From: GCA-2748575 sp965222725
GTDB taxonomy: Bacteria; Pseudomonadota; Gammaproteobacteria; Pseudomonadales; Ketobacteraceae
Direction of reading: 5' to 3'
DNA: 64,000 bases
Assembly: GCA_965222725.1 (NCBI GenBank)
Contig: OZ244969.1
Location: 2,170,001 to 2,234,000 of the forward strand
Positions 20,818 through 30,948 of the stretch are shown here, one piece after another. How positions within the stretch are numbered: the first letter of the stretch is position 1; every line of letters starts with the position of its first letter. The translations under genes and the position numbers were made by a program. Below the pieces are notes generated by a model. It was not told the origin of the DNA. It did no database searches and was given only the letters and a program-made list of their open reading frames with translations.

Positions 20818-21192
20818 ATGGCTCTTTCTAAAGACGAAATCCTAGACGCTATTGCAGAAATGAGTGTAATGGATCTGGTTGATCTGATTTCTGCAATCGA
20901 AGAGAAATTCGGTGTATCTGCGGCTGCTCCTGTTGCCGTTGCCGGTCCTGCTGCTGAAGCTGGTCCTGCTGCTGAAGAGCAGACTGAATTTGACGTTGTT
21001 ATGACCAGCTTCGGCGACAACAAAGTTGGCGTTATCAAAGCGGTTCGCGGTATCACAGGCCTGGGTCTGAAAGAAGCGAAAGCAATGGTAGAAGGCGCGC
21101 CTGCCAACGTTAAAGAAGGCGTGAGCAAAGAAGAAGCTGAAGACATCAAGAAGCAACTGGAAGAAGCAGGCGCAGCCGTAGAGGTTAAGTAA
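20818..21192 (+). CDS. rplL: 50S ribosomal protein L7/L12
   Basis: 124 residues. An N-terminal dimerisation part is joined by an Ala/Pro/Gly-rich hinge (about 35-53) to the C-terminal domain (KVGVIKAVRGITGLGLKEAK), which recruits and activates translation GTPases. Very strong codon bias (GCT, GAA, AAA) fits a protein present in several copies per ribosome. TTGGAG lies upstream of the ATG. Confidence 0.98.
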   Translation: MALSKDEILDAIAEMSVMDLVDLISAIEEKFGVSAAAPVAVAGPAAEAGPAAEEQTEFDVVMTSFGDNKVGVIKAVRGITGLGLKEAKAMVEGAPANVKEGVSKEEAEDIKKQLEEAGAAVEVK

Positions 21193-21236
21193 GCGTTTGT
21201 CTCGTTCAGGTTGTAGGCTTCGATAGCTACAAGCTC

Positions 21237-21268
21237 AAAGGCTGGTGGTTTTATACCGCCGGCCTTTT
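21237..21268 (+). terminator. Attenuator between rplL and rpoB
   Basis: A 12-bp stem with two G-U pairs (AAAGGCTGGTGG with CCGCCGGCCTTT) and a TTTTATA loop ends in a short T run. In E. coli a partial terminator at this place lowers rpoBC expression relative to the ribosomal genes. The rest of the 253-nt gap shows no other structure. Confidence 0.75.
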
Positions 21269-21445
21269 GCTGTTTAAACACATAACCAACTTTCCTTGCT
21301 GTTCCGGTTGTGTGTCTGATGGGGTTGGGGGCCCCGTAGTATCTCCCCAATGACAATTAGTTATCCAATACATAACCTGGCGCCAGCCGGGAATGCGTAG
21401 CAGGCTAAATAAGTTTGGCTTTTCTTAACGAGCTGAGGATCTCAG

Positions 21446-24400
21446 ATGGCATATTCGTTCACCGAAAAGAAAAGAATCCGCAAAAGCTTCGGTAAATTAA
21501 CAGACGCAATGGACGTGCCTTTTCTTCTGGCAATCCAGATGGACTCTTACCGTAAGTTTCTCCAGCAGGACGCCGCTTCCAGCGAGCGTGCGGATGAAGG
21601 TTTGCAGGCTGCCTTCAAGTCGGTATTTCCTATCTCCAGTTACTCCGGAAATGCGGCACTCGAATACGTAGACTATTCGCTCGGTACTCCGGCATTTGAT
21701 GTGATTGAGTGTCAAATGCGTGGTGCAACCTATTCAGCGCCACTTCGCGTCAAGATCCGCCTGATCATTTATGATAAGGATTCTGCGAACAAGGCCATCA
21801 AAGATATCAAAGAACAGGAAGTGTACATGGGCGAAATCCCGCTCATGACCGATACCGGCACCTTTGTGATCAACGGTACCGAGCGGGTTATCGTGTCGCA
21901 GCTGCACCGTTCACCCGGTGTGTTTTTCGACCATGACCGTGGTAAAACCCACTCCTCCGGTAAGCTTCTGTACTCAGCGCGTATCATTCCCTACCGTGGC
22001 TCCTGGCTGGACTTTGAGTTCGATGCCAAGGATCTGGTTTATGTACGTATTGACCGTCGTCGCAAGCTGCCTGCCACCATTGTCATGCGGGCGCTGGGCT
22101 ACGAAATGGAAGAAATCATCGACATTTTCTTCGACAGTAACGAAGTAGTGATCGAGAAAGGCAACTTCCGCATGAAGCTCATTCCCGAGCGACTGCGCGG
22201 CGAAATTGCCCTGTTTGACTTTAAAGCCGGTGATGAAGTGGTCGTGGAAGAGGGCCGCCGTATTACGGCTCGCCATATCCGTCAGCTGGAAAAAGCCAAC
22301 ATTGAATACCTGGATGTGCCCCGTGAGTACCTGATCGGGAAATCCATTGCCAGAAACATCATTGATGAGTCTACCGGCGAAGTACTGATCAGCTGTAACG
22401 CTGAGCTGACTGCCGAGCTGATCGACAAGATTCTGGAGCTGGGTGTGGATCGTTTTGAAACCATCTACACCAACGAACTGGACTGTGGTCCTTTTATTTC
22501 TGACACCCTGCGAGTGGATCCCACCTCCAATCAGTTGGAAGCGCTGGTGGAAATCTACCGCATGATGCGTCCCGGTGAGCCGCCTACCAAGGAAGCCGCC
22601 GAGACCCTGTTCAAGAATCTGTTCTTTACCGCCGAGCGTTATGATCTGTCCTCCGTCGGTCGTATGAAATTCAACCGTCGCCTGGGTCGCGAAGATCCGC
22701 TGGGCGAGGGCACTCTGGCCAAAGAAGATATCGTGGACGTGCTGCGCTGCCTGATCGATATCCGCAATGGCAAAGGCGTGGTGGATGACATTGATCACCT
22801 GGGTAACCGTCGTGTACGTTCCGTGGGTGAAATGGCAGAAAACCAGTTCCGTGTCGGTCTGGTGCGTGTCGAGCGGGCAGTGAAAGAGCGTTTGAGCCTG
22901 GCCGAAAGCGAAGGCCTGATGCCTCAGGATCTGGTTAACGCCAAGCCGGTTGCTGCGGCCGTGAAAGAGTTCTTCGGTTCCAGTCAGCTGTCCCAGTTTA
23001 TGGACCAGAACAACCCGCTGTCCGAGATCACGCACAAGCGTCGTGTCTCTGCTTTGGGCCCGGGTGGTCTGACCCGTGAGCGTGCCGGTTTTGAGGTGCG
23101 TGACGTACACCCCACTCACTATGGCCGTGTATGTCCTATCGAGACACCTGAAGGTCCGAACATCGGTCTGATCAACTCCCTGGCAACCTTTGCCCGCGCC
23201 AACGATTACGGCTTCCTGGAAAGCCCCTATCGTAAAGTGGTTGATGGCAAGGTAACCGATGATGTGGCTTACCTGTCTGCGATCGACGAAAGCGAGCACG
23301 TCATCGCCCAGGCGAACGCCGAGGTGGACGAAAACGGTAACCTGATAGAAGATCTGGTGCCGGTACGTCACAAGAACGAATTTACCGTAACTACCTCTGA
23401 CAACGTGACCTATATGGACGTGTCGCCCCGTCAGGTGGTGTCGGTGGCTGCGTCGCTGATTCCCTTCCTGGAGCACGATGACGCGAACCGCGCCCTGATG
23501 GGTTCCAACATGCAACGCCAGGCGGTTCCTACCCTGCGGGCAGACAAGCCGCTGGTGGGTACGGGTATGGAGAAAACCGTAGCCCGTGACTCCGGTGTGT
23601 GTGTGACTGCCAAGCGTGGCGGTATCGTAGATCGAGTAGACGCCGGTCGTATTGTTGTGCGTGTTCATGATGACGAAGTAACGAATGATGCGGGCGTGGA
23701 TATCTACAACCTGATCAAATACACCCGCTCGAATCAGAACACCTGTATCAACCAGCGTCCGCTGGTGAAAGTGGGTGATGTTATTGCCCGTGGTGATGTG
23801 CTGGGCGATGGCCCGTCCACGGATCTGGGTGAGCTGGCTCTCGGTCAGAACATGCGTGTGGCTTTCATGCCCTGGAATGGTTACAACTTCGAGGATTCCA
23901 TCCTGATTTCCGAGAAGGTTGTTAAAGAAGACCGTTTCACCACTATCCACATTCAGGAGCTTACCTGTGTGGCCCGGGATACCAAGCTGGGGCCAGAGGA
24001 AATCACCTCCGATATTCCGAATGTGGGTGAGGCAGCCCTGTCCAAACTGGATGAGTCCGGTATTGTGCACATCGGTGCGGAAGTGGGCGCCGGCGATATT
24101 CTGGTGGGCAAGGTAACACCCAAGGGTGAAACCCAGCTGACCCCGGAAGAAAAACTGCTGCGTGCCATCTTCGGTGAAAAAGCCTCTGATGTGAAGGACA
24201 CCTCACTGCGAGTGCCGTCCTCCACCAAAGGGACTGTTATTGATGTGCAGGTCTTTACCCGTGATGGCGTGGAGAAAGATCAGCGTGCCATCGATATCGA
24301 AAACTCCGAGATCGACAAATACCGTAAAGACCTGAATGACGAATTCCGTATCATTCAGAGCGCTACTTCCTTGCGTCTGCGCCGTATTCTGGAAGGCAAA

Positions 24401-25513
24401 AAGGTGATCGGTGGAGCCGGTCTCAGCAAAGGTGATGTGCTGACCGCTGAGCAGCTGGAAAAATTCGACCTGAACGAGCTGCTTGATCTGCGTATGGAAG
24501 ATGATGGTCTGGCAGAGCAGATCCAGCAGGCCAGCAACTATCTGGAGCAGGCCCGCGAAGAGCAGGAAGAAAAGCTCAACATCAAGAAACGCAAAATCAC
24601 CAGTGGTGACGACCTGGCTCACGGTGTACTGAAGATCGTTAAAGTGCACCTGGCCATCAAGCGTCGCATCCAGCCTGGTGACAAGATGGCCGGTCGCCAC
24701 GGTAACAAGGGTGTTATCTCGGTGATCATGCCGGTAGAAGATATGCCTTACAACGAGAAAGGCGAACCCGTGGATGTAGTGCTTAATCCGCTGGGTGTAC
24801 CCTCCCGTATGAACGTGGGGCAGATTCTGGAAACTCACCTGGGCCTGGCAGCCAAAGGTATCGGTGAAGTGATTAACCAGATGCTCAAGGAGCAGCGGGA
24901 AATCGCGGAATTGCGTGAGTTCCTTGGCAAGGTTTACAACGAGGTAGGTGAGCAGAGGGAAGACCTGGACAGCCTGAGTGATGAGCAGGTGATTGAGCTG
25001 GCGACAAACCTGCAAAACGGCCTGCCAATCGCAACCCCGGTGTTTGACGGTGCGAAAGAGCCTGAGATCAAGGAGCTGCTGCGTTTGTCCGGCTACAACG
25101 AGAACGGTCAGATGGATCTTTATGACGGCCGTACCGGTGAGAAGTTTGATTGTCCGGTAACTGTTGGATACATGTATATGCTCAAGCTCAACCACCTGGT
25201 TGATGACAAGATGCATGCACGTTCAACGGGTTCCTACAGCCTGGTTACCCAGCAACCGCTGGGTGGTAAGGCGCAGTTTGGTGGTCAGCGGTTTGGTGAG
25301 ATGGAGGTCTGGGCGCTCGAAGCATACGGTGCTGCCTACACCCTGCAGGAAATGCTCACTATCAAGTCGGACGATGTGAATGGGCGTACGCGCATTTACA
25401 AGAACATCGTCGATGGCGACCACAGAATGGAACCAGGTATGCCTGAGTCCTTTAACGTGTTGGTTAAGGAAATACGTTCCCTCGGTATCGATATCGAGCT
25501 GGAACAGGACTAA
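21446..25513 (+). CDS. rpoB: DNA-directed RNA polymerase subunit beta
   Basis: 1355 residues, slightly longer than the E. coli protein. It forms one pincer of RNA polymerase and part of the active site. The rifampicin region reads SSQLSQFMDQNNPLSEITHK and RRVSALGPGGLTRERAG, so the usual Asp, His and Ser positions are the sensitive type. The C-terminal clamp region (SYSLVTQQPLGGKAQFGGQR) is intact. GAGG stands before the ATG. rpoC follows after 71 bases in the same transcript. Confidence 0.99.
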   Translation: MAYSFTEKKRIRKSFGKLTDAMDVPFLLAIQMDSYRKFLQQDAASSERADEGLQAAFKSVFPISSYSGNAALEYVDYSLGTPAFDVIECQMRGATYSAPLRVKIRLIIYDKDSANKAIKDIKEQEVYMGEIPLMTDTGTFVINGTERVIVSQLHRSPGVFFDHDRGKTHSSGKLLYSARIIPYRGSWLDFEFDAKDLVYVRIDRRRKLPATIVMRALGYEMEEIIDIFFDSNEVVIEKGNFRMKLIPERLRGEIALFDFKAGDEVVVEEGRRITARHIRQLEKANIEYLDVPREYLIGKSIARNIIDESTGEVLISCNAELTAELIDKILELGVDRFETIYTNELDCGPFISDTLRVDPTSNQLEALVEIYRMMRPGEPPTKEAAETLFKNLFFTAERYDLSSVGRMKFNRRLGREDPLGEGTLAKEDIVDVLRCLIDIRNGKGVVDDIDHLGNRRVRSVGEMAENQFRVGLVRVERAVKERLSLAESEGLMPQDLVNAKPVAAAVKEFFGSSQLSQFMDQNNPLSEITHKRRVSALGPGGLTRERAGFEVRDVHPTHYGRVCPIETPEGPNIGLINSLATFARANDYGFLESPYRKVVDGKVTDDVAYLSAIDESEHVIAQANAEVDENGNLIEDLVPVRHKNEFTVTTSDNVTYMDVSPRQVVSVAASLIPFLEHDDANRALMGSNMQRQAVPTLRADKPLVGTGMEKTVARDSGVCVTAKRGGIVDRVDAGRIVVRVHDDEVTNDAGVDIYNLIKYTRSNQNTCINQRPLVKVGDVIARGDVLGDGPSTDLGELALGQNMRVAFMPWNGYNFEDSILISEKVVKEDRFTTIHIQELTCVARDTKLGPEEITSDIPNVGEAALSKLDESGIVHIGAEVGAGDILVGKVTPKGETQLTPEEKLLRAIFGEKASDVKDTSLRVPSSTKGTVIDVQVFTRDGVEKDQRAIDIENSEIDKYRKDLNDEFRIIQSATSLRLRRILEGKKVIGGAGLSKGDVLTAEQLEKFDLNELLDLRMEDDGLAEQIQQASNYLEQAREEQEEKLNIKKRKITSGDDLAHGVLKIVKVHLAIKRRIQPGDKMAGRHGNKGVISVIMPVEDMPYNEKGEPVDVVLNPLGVPSRMNVGQILETHLGLAAKGIGEVINQMLKEQREIAELREFLGKVYNEVGEQREDLDSLSDEQVIELATNLQNGLPIATPVFDGAKEPEIKELLRLSGYNENGQMDLYDGRTGEKFDCPVTVGYMYMLKLNHLVDDKMHARSTGSYSLVTQQPLGGKAQFGGQRFGEMEVWALEAYGAAYTLQEMLTIKSDDVNGRTRIYKNIVDGDHRMEPGMPESFNVLVKEIRSLGIDIELEQD

Positions 25514-25584
25514 TAAAACCAACGTTATAAAAATTAATTTGGGCCCGCAGGGCTGGGCCCATCCGCTCCATCGGAGGATTGTCA

Positions 25585-28500
25585 GTGAAAGATTTATTAA
25601 ATCTACTTAAAGCACAAGGGCAAGAAGCAGAATTTGAACGAATCCGCATCGGGCTCGCATCACCAGAGATGATCCGGGCCTGGTCCTATGGTGAAGTTAA
25701 AAAGCCGGAAACCATTAACTACCGTACCTTCAAACCGGAAAGGGACGGCCTGTTCTGTGCGCGTATTTTCGGTCCCATCAAAGACTATGAGTGTCTTTGT
25801 GGCAAGTACAAGCGCCTCAAGCACCGTGGTGTCATCTGTGAAAAGTGTGGTGTTGAAGTCACCCTTTCCAAGGTTCGCCGTGATCGCATGGGCCATATTG
25901 AGCTGGCCAGCCCGGTAGCTCATATCTGGTTCCTGAAATCGTTGCCGTCCCGTATTGGTCTGTTGCTGGACATGACCCTGCGTGACATTGAGCGTGTGCT
26001 CTATTTTGAATCCTTTGTGGTGACCAGCCCCGGTACCACCACACTGGAAGTGGGTCAGATGCTGACCGACGAACAGTATTACGAAGCACTGGAAGAATTC
26101 GGTGACGAGTTTGAAGCCTCCATGGGTGCCGAGGCAGTACAAAAGCTGCTGGACGACATGGATCTGGAACAGGAAGTCAAAGACCTGCGGGAAGAGCTTC
26201 AGTCTGTTAACTCTGAAACCAAGATCAAGAAAATCACCAAGCGGCTCAAGCTGATGGAAGCCTTCGTGGAATCCGGCAATGATCCGACCTGGATGATTCT
26301 GAGCGTACTGCCTGTACTGCCACCGGATTTGCGTCCGCTGGTACCGCTGGATGGTGGTCGTTTCGCAACCTCGGATCTGAACGATCTGTACCGTCGCGTG
26401 ATTAACCGTAACAACCGTCTCAAGCGCCTGCTGGATCTGAATGCGCCGGATATCATTGTCCGTAACGAAAAGCGCATGCTGCAGGAGTCTGTGGATGCAT
26501 TGCTGGATAACGGCCGTCGCGGCCGGGCCATCACCGGTTCCAACAAGCGTCCGCTGAAATCCCTTGCCGATATGATCAAAGGTAAGCAGGGTCGTTTCCG
26601 TCAGAACCTGCTGGGTAAGCGGGTGGACTACTCCGGTCGTTCCGTTATCGTGGTGGGGCCCACGCTCAAGCTGCACGAGTGTGGCCTGCCCAAGAAGATG
26701 GCGCTGGAGCTGTTCAAGCCTTTTATCTTTGCCAAGCTGGAAGCCCGTGGTCTGGCGACCACCATCAAGGCGGCCAAGAAAATGGTAGAGCGGGAAACTC
26801 CGGAAGTATGGGATATCCTGGCGGAAGTTATCCGCGAGCACCCGGTACTGCTCAACCGTGCACCCACGCTGCACCGTCTGGGTATCCAGGCATTTGAGCC
26901 CGTACTGATCGAAGGTAAAGCCATTCAGCTGCACCCGCTGGTCTGTTCCGCCTACAACGCGGACTTCGACGGCGACCAGATGGCAGTACACGTGCCCCTG
27001 ACGCTGGAAGCCCAGCTGGAATCACGGGCGCTGATGATGTCCACCAACAACATCCTGTCGCCCGCCAACGGTGAACCTATTATTGTACCTACCCAGGACG
27101 TGGTGCTGGGTCTGTACTACATCACCCGCGAAAAGATCAACGCACAGGGTGAGGGCATGGTGTTCTCGGATCCCAAGGAAGTTCAGCGTGCGCTGGCCAA
27201 CCGGGCCGTTACCGTACACAGCCGTATCAAGGTGAGAATCCTGGATGGTGAAGTTCAGGAAGACGGCACCATTCAGCAAGGCTACAAACTGGTGGAAACC
27301 ACTGCCGGCCGTATCATGCTCTGGGATATCGTACCCAAGGGCCTGCCCTTTGAAATCATCAACAAAGCCATGACCAAGAAAGCGATCTCCGGCCTGATCA
27401 ATGCCTGTTATCGTCGACTGGGTCTGAAAGCAACCGTTATCTTTGCTGACCAGCTGATGTACATGGGTTTCCATCAGGCAACGCTGTCCGGCTCCTCCGT
27501 TGGTATCGAGGATATGGAGATTCCGGAAGACAAGGCCCGTATCATTTCGGAAGCAGAAGACGAAGTCCGCGAGATCGAGGACCAGTTTGCTTCCGGTCTG
27601 GTAACCCAGGGCGAGCGCTACAACAAGGTGGTGGATATCTGGTCCCGTGCCAACGACATGGTGGCAAAGGCCATGATGGAAGGTATTTCAACCCAGATCG
27701 TTGTCGACAAGGAAGGCAACGAGGTTGAGCAGAAATCCTTTAACTCGGTTTACATGATGGCAGACTCCGGTGCCCGGGGTTCCCAGGCCCAGATTCGTCA
27801 GCTGGCCGGTATGCGTGGCCTGATGGCCAAGCCCGATGGCTCCATCATCGAAACCCCCATCGTGGCGAATTTCCGTGAAGGTCTGAACGTACTCCAGTAC
27901 TTCATCTCCACGCACGGTGCTCGTAAAGGTCTGGCTGATACTGCACTGAAAACCGCGAACTCCGGTTACCTGACCCGCCGTCTGGTGGACGTGGCTCAGG
28001 ATCTGGTGGTTACCGAAGATGATTGCGGTACCAAGAATGGTCTGAACATGGCGCCTCTGATCGAAGGTGGTGACGTGGTTGAGCCTCTGGGTGAGCGGGT
28101 GCTGGGCCGTGTGGTGGCTCAGGACGTGATCAAGCCCGGTACCGACAAAGTAGTAGTGCCTGAAGGCACCCTGATCGATGAAAAATGGGTGGAGATCCTG
28201 GAAGCAGAAGCGATCGACGAAGTGGTTTGTCGCTCACCCATCACCTGTGATACTCGCTATGGCGTGTGTCGCGCCTGTTATGGCCGTGATCTGGCTCGTG
28301 GGCATCTGGTGAACATCGGTGAGTCTGTGGGTGTTATTGCTGCCCAGTCCATCGGTGAGCCCGGCACCCAGCTGACCATGCGTACCTTCCACATTGGTGG
28401 TGCGGCCTCCAGAAGTTCTGCGGTCAGCAATGTTCAGGTTAAAAACGGTGGTGTAATCCGTCTCCATAACATCAAGTCCGTTGAGCAGGAAAGCGGCAAG

Positions 28501-29793
28501 CTGGTGGCGGTATCCCGTTCCGGTGAGCTGGCGGTTGCCGATGAAAAAGGGCGTGAGCGTGAGCGCTACAAGATTCCCTATGGTGCTCTTCTGGAAGTGA
28601 AGGACGGCGAGAAAGTGGATGGTGGCCAGATAGTGGCGACCTGGGATCCGCACACTCACCCCATCATTACCGAGCGTGCCGGTCAGATCAGCTTTGGTGA
28701 CTTTGAAGAAGGCATCACCATCAAGCAGCAGACGGATGAGCTTACAGGTCTGAGCAACTACGAAGTGATCGATCCCAAAGATCGTCCTTCTTCCGGTAAG
28801 GACAAGCGTCCGGTGGTTCGTCTGCTGGATGAGAAAGGTGACCCGATCACCGCCGGCGCCGGCGACACCCCGGTGCAGTACTTCCTGCCACCCGGTGCGA
28901 TCCTGCAGATCAACAATGGCGACCAGCTGGGTATCGGTGACGTTGTTGCCCGTATTCCGCAGGAAAGTTCCAAAACCCGGGATATCACCGGTGGTCTGCC
29001 CCGTGTTGCCGACCTGTTCGAAGCCCGTAAGCCGAAAGAGTCTTCTATTCTGGCAGAAACCACGGGTACCGTTGGCTTTGGCAAGGAAACCAAAGGCAAG
29101 GTTCGCCTGGTCATTACCCCGGACGACGGCTCCGAGCCTTACGAGGAGCTGATCCCGAAATGGCGCCAGCTCAACGTGTTCGAGGGTGAGCGTGTGGAAA
29201 AAGGTGAGGTTATCTCCGATGGCCCGTCCAATCCTCACGATATCCTGCGACTGAAAGGTGTCAGCGCAGTTGCCAACTACATCGTGAACGAAGTTCAGGA
29301 CGTTTACCGTCTGCAGGGTGTAGGCATCAACGACAAGCACATTGAGGTGATTGTCCGCCAGATGCTGCGCAAAGTGGAAATTTCCGAACCCAACGACTCC
29401 AGCTTTATCAAAGGGGAGCAGGCCGAACTGGCCCGCGTGCTCGACGAAGCCGAAGTCCTTGAGCCGGAAGGCAAGTTCTCTGCCAAATACGATCGCCTGT
29501 TACTGGGTATTACCAAGGCATCGCTGGCCACTGAATCCTTCATTTCCGCAGCCTCCTTCCAGGAGACGACGCGGGTACTGACGGAAGCAGCGGTCACCGG
29601 CAAGGTGGACGACCTGCGCGGTCTGAAAGAAAACGTGGTGGTGGGGCGTCTTATCCCTGCCGGCACCGGCTTTGCTTATCATGCGGAGCGCCGTAGAAAA
29701 CGTGAGTTAGAGCAAGGACTTGCCGCTCCCGAGTTCACGGCAGACGATGCTGAGCAGGCTCTGAGTGAAGCGTTGAACTCCCCGGGAGAATAA
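25585..29793 (+). CDS. rpoC: DNA-directed RNA polymerase subunit beta'
   Basis: 1402 residues from GTG 25585 (MKDLLNLLKAQGQ), with GGAGG seven bases before; an in-frame TTG at 25579 is less likely. The catalytic NADFDGDQM holds Asp460, Asp462 and Asp464, the same numbers as in E. coli. The N-terminal zinc-ribbon cysteines (CLCGKYKRLKHRGVICEKCG) and the second zinc site (CRSPITCDTRYGVCRACYG) are present. After the stop is a GC hairpin (29808-29827) without a T tract, so termination there is uncertain. Confidence 0.99.
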   Translation: MKDLLNLLKAQGQEAEFERIRIGLASPEMIRAWSYGEVKKPETINYRTFKPERDGLFCARIFGPIKDYECLCGKYKRLKHRGVICEKCGVEVTLSKVRRDRMGHIELASPVAHIWFLKSLPSRIGLLLDMTLRDIERVLYFESFVVTSPGTTTLEVGQMLTDEQYYEALEEFGDEFEASMGAEAVQKLLDDMDLEQEVKDLREELQSVNSETKIKKITKRLKLMEAFVESGNDPTWMILSVLPVLPPDLRPLVPLDGGRFATSDLNDLYRRVINRNNRLKRLLDLNAPDIIVRNEKRMLQESVDALLDNGRRGRAITGSNKRPLKSLADMIKGKQGRFRQNLLGKRVDYSGRSVIVVGPTLKLHECGLPKKMALELFKPFIFAKLEARGLATTIKAAKKMVERETPEVWDILAEVIREHPVLLNRAPTLHRLGIQAFEPVLIEGKAIQLHPLVCSAYNADFDGDQMAVHVPLTLEAQLESRALMMSTNNILSPANGEPIIVPTQDVVLGLYYITREKINAQGEGMVFSDPKEVQRALANRAVTVHSRIKVRILDGEVQEDGTIQQGYKLVETTAGRIMLWDIVPKGLPFEIINKAMTKKAISGLINACYRRLGLKATVIFADQLMYMGFHQATLSGSSVGIEDMEIPEDKARIISEAEDEVREIEDQFASGLVTQGERYNKVVDIWSRANDMVAKAMMEGISTQIVVDKEGNEVEQKSFNSVYMMADSGARGSQAQIRQLAGMRGLMAKPDGSIIETPIVANFREGLNVLQYFISTHGARKGLADTALKTANSGYLTRRLVDVAQDLVVTEDDCGTKNGLNMAPLIEGGDVVEPLGERVLGRVVAQDVIKPGTDKVVVPEGTLIDEKWVEILEAEAIDEVVCRSPITCDTRYGVCRACYGRDLARGHLVNIGESVGVIAAQSIGEPGTQLTMRTFHIGGAASRSSAVSNVQVKNGGVIRLHNIKSVEQESGKLVAVSRSGELAVADEKGRERERYKIPYGALLEVKDGEKVDGGQIVATWDPHTHPIITERAGQISFGDFEEGITIKQQTDELTGLSNYEVIDPKDRPSSGKDKRPVVRLLDEKGDPITAGAGDTPVQYFLPPGAILQINNGDQLGIGDVVARIPQESSKTRDITGGLPRVADLFEARKPKESSILAETTGTVGFGKETKGKVRLVITPDDGSEPYEELIPKWRQLNVFEGERVEKGEVISDGPSNPHDILRLKGVSAVANYIVNEVQDVYRLQGVGINDKHIEVIVRQMLRKVEISEPNDSSFIKGEQAELARVLDEAEVLEPEGKFSAKYDRLLLGITKASLATESFISAASFQETTRVLTEAAVTGKVDDLRGLKENVVVGRLIPAGTGFAYHAERRRKRELEQGLAAPEFTADDAEQALSEALNSPGE

Positions 29794-29861
29794 CGCGGCA
29801 CGCCCCTGGCCCGGCCTGGTCCGGGCCCGACAAGGGTCGCAACGTCGGCCCACAGGCTGGC

Positions 29862-29890
29862 TTGACTTGCTGTCTGGCCATCTATAGAAT
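29862..29890 (+). promoter_or_regulatory. Promoter of the str operon (rpsL-rpsG-fusA-tufA)
   Basis: TTGACT (29862-29867) and TAGAAT (29885-29890) are 17 bp apart. A leader hairpin CATCCCC/GGGGATG (29895-29915) follows at the expected RNA 5' end. Confidence 0.75.
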
Positions 29891-29960
29891 CTCGCATCCC
29901 CTTACCCTGGGGATGTGGTACTTATTGCTTTTTTATTTATAAACGTGGAGTAAAAGCTAC

Positions 29961-30332
29961 ATGGCAACGATCAACCAACTGGTTCGGAAGCCGCGTAAGC
30001 GTAAAGTCGCAAAGAGCGACGTGCCTGCCCTGCAAGCATGTCCACAGCGTCGTGGCGTATGCACACGCGTTTACACAACTACCCCCAAGAAACCTAACTC
30101 TGCACTGCGTAAGGTTGCCCGTGTCCGTTTAACCAACGGCTACGAAGTGACTTCTTACATCGGTGGTGAAGGTCACAACCTTCAGGAGCACTCGGTTATT
30201 CTGATTCGTGGTGGTCGTGTTAAAGACTTGCCCGGTGTGCGTTACCACACCGTTCGCGGAACCTTAGATACAGCCGGTGTGGCCGATCGTAAGCAAGGTC
30301 GTTCCAAATATGGTGCAAAACGACCCAAGTAA
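29961..30332 (+). CDS. rpsL: 30S ribosomal protein S12
   Basis: 123 residues. It sits at the decoding centre. The TTTPKKPNSALRKVARVR block has Lys43, and RGGRVKDLPGVRYH keeps the second Lys, so both positions that mutate to streptomycin resistance are wild type. The D-loop Asp next to it is the usual site of methylthiolation. First gene of the str operon. Confidence 0.98.
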   Translation: MATINQLVRKPRKRKVAKSDVPALQACPQRRGVCTRVYTTTPKKPNSALRKVARVRLTNGYEVTSYIGGEGHNLQEHSVILIRGGRVKDLPGVRYHTVRGTLDTAGVADRKQGRSKYGAKRPK

Positions 30333-30448
30333 GTCAAAGGTATCTTTTTTGTAAGCCCTAATGAGGGTGTCACATTTGATACGCAGACTTGTTGTTTGCG
30401 AGTAAGGCCAGGCCCGGTCCTGGATTAACCTGAAGATAGGATAATAAA

Positions 30449-30919
30449 ATGCCTAGAAGACGAGTTGTCGCGAAACGCGAAATTCTTCCTGATCCTAAAT
30501 TTGGCAACCAAACACTGGCCAAATTTATCAACCACGTGATGGTTAGCGGTAAGAAGCCGCTGGCAGAGCGTATTGTCTACGGTGCTCTCGACAAGGTTTC
30601 TGAAAAAACCAACGAGAACCCCGTCGAAATCTTTGAAAAAGCCCTTGAGGCCCTGCGCCCCATCGTTGAGGTTAAGTCCCGGCGTGTTGGTGGTGCCACC
30701 TACCAGGTGCCTGTAGAGGTCCGTCCTAACCGTCGTACCGCGCTGGCGATGCGCTGGCTGGTGGATGCTGCGCGTAAGCGTGGTGAAAAGTCTATGCACT
30801 TGCGTCTTGCTGGTGAAATCGTCGATGCCGTAGAAGGTAAAGGTGCAGCAATGAAGAAACGTGAAGATGTGCATCGTATGGCGGAAGCGAACAAGGCCTT
30901 CTCTCATTATCGTTTCTAA
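30449..30919 (+). CDS. rpsG: 30S ribosomal protein S7
   Basis: 156 residues starting MPRRRVVAKREILPDPKFGN. It nucleates assembly of the 30S head and contacts the E site. The conserved LAKFINHVMVSGKKPLAERI is present. In E. coli S7 represses translation of the str operon by binding between S12 and S7; the 116-nt gap here could serve the same purpose. Confidence 0.98.
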   Translation: MPRRRVVAKREILPDPKFGNQTLAKFINHVMVSGKKPLAERIVYGALDKVSEKTNENPVEIFEKALEALRPIVEVKSRRVGGATYQVPVEVRPNRRTALAMRWLVDAARKRGEKSMHLRLAGEIVDAVEGKGAAMKKREDVHRMAEANKAFSHYRF

Positions 30920-30948
30920 ATTTTTAATCGGATGCCGAGGATTTAACT

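Noticed and set aside
21974..24070. A 698-residue open frame antisense to rpoB
   Set aside because: Shadow of a strongly codon-biased gene; the translation is low in recognisable motifs and no start signals are present.
25660..26991. A 443-residue open frame antisense to rpoC
   Set aside because: Same codon-bias artefact; rpoC on the plus strand is certain.
29808..29827. GGCCCGG/CCGGGCC hairpin after rpoC as a terminator
   Set aside because: No T tract follows, so it was not listed as a terminator; it may still slow polymerase or protect the RNA end.
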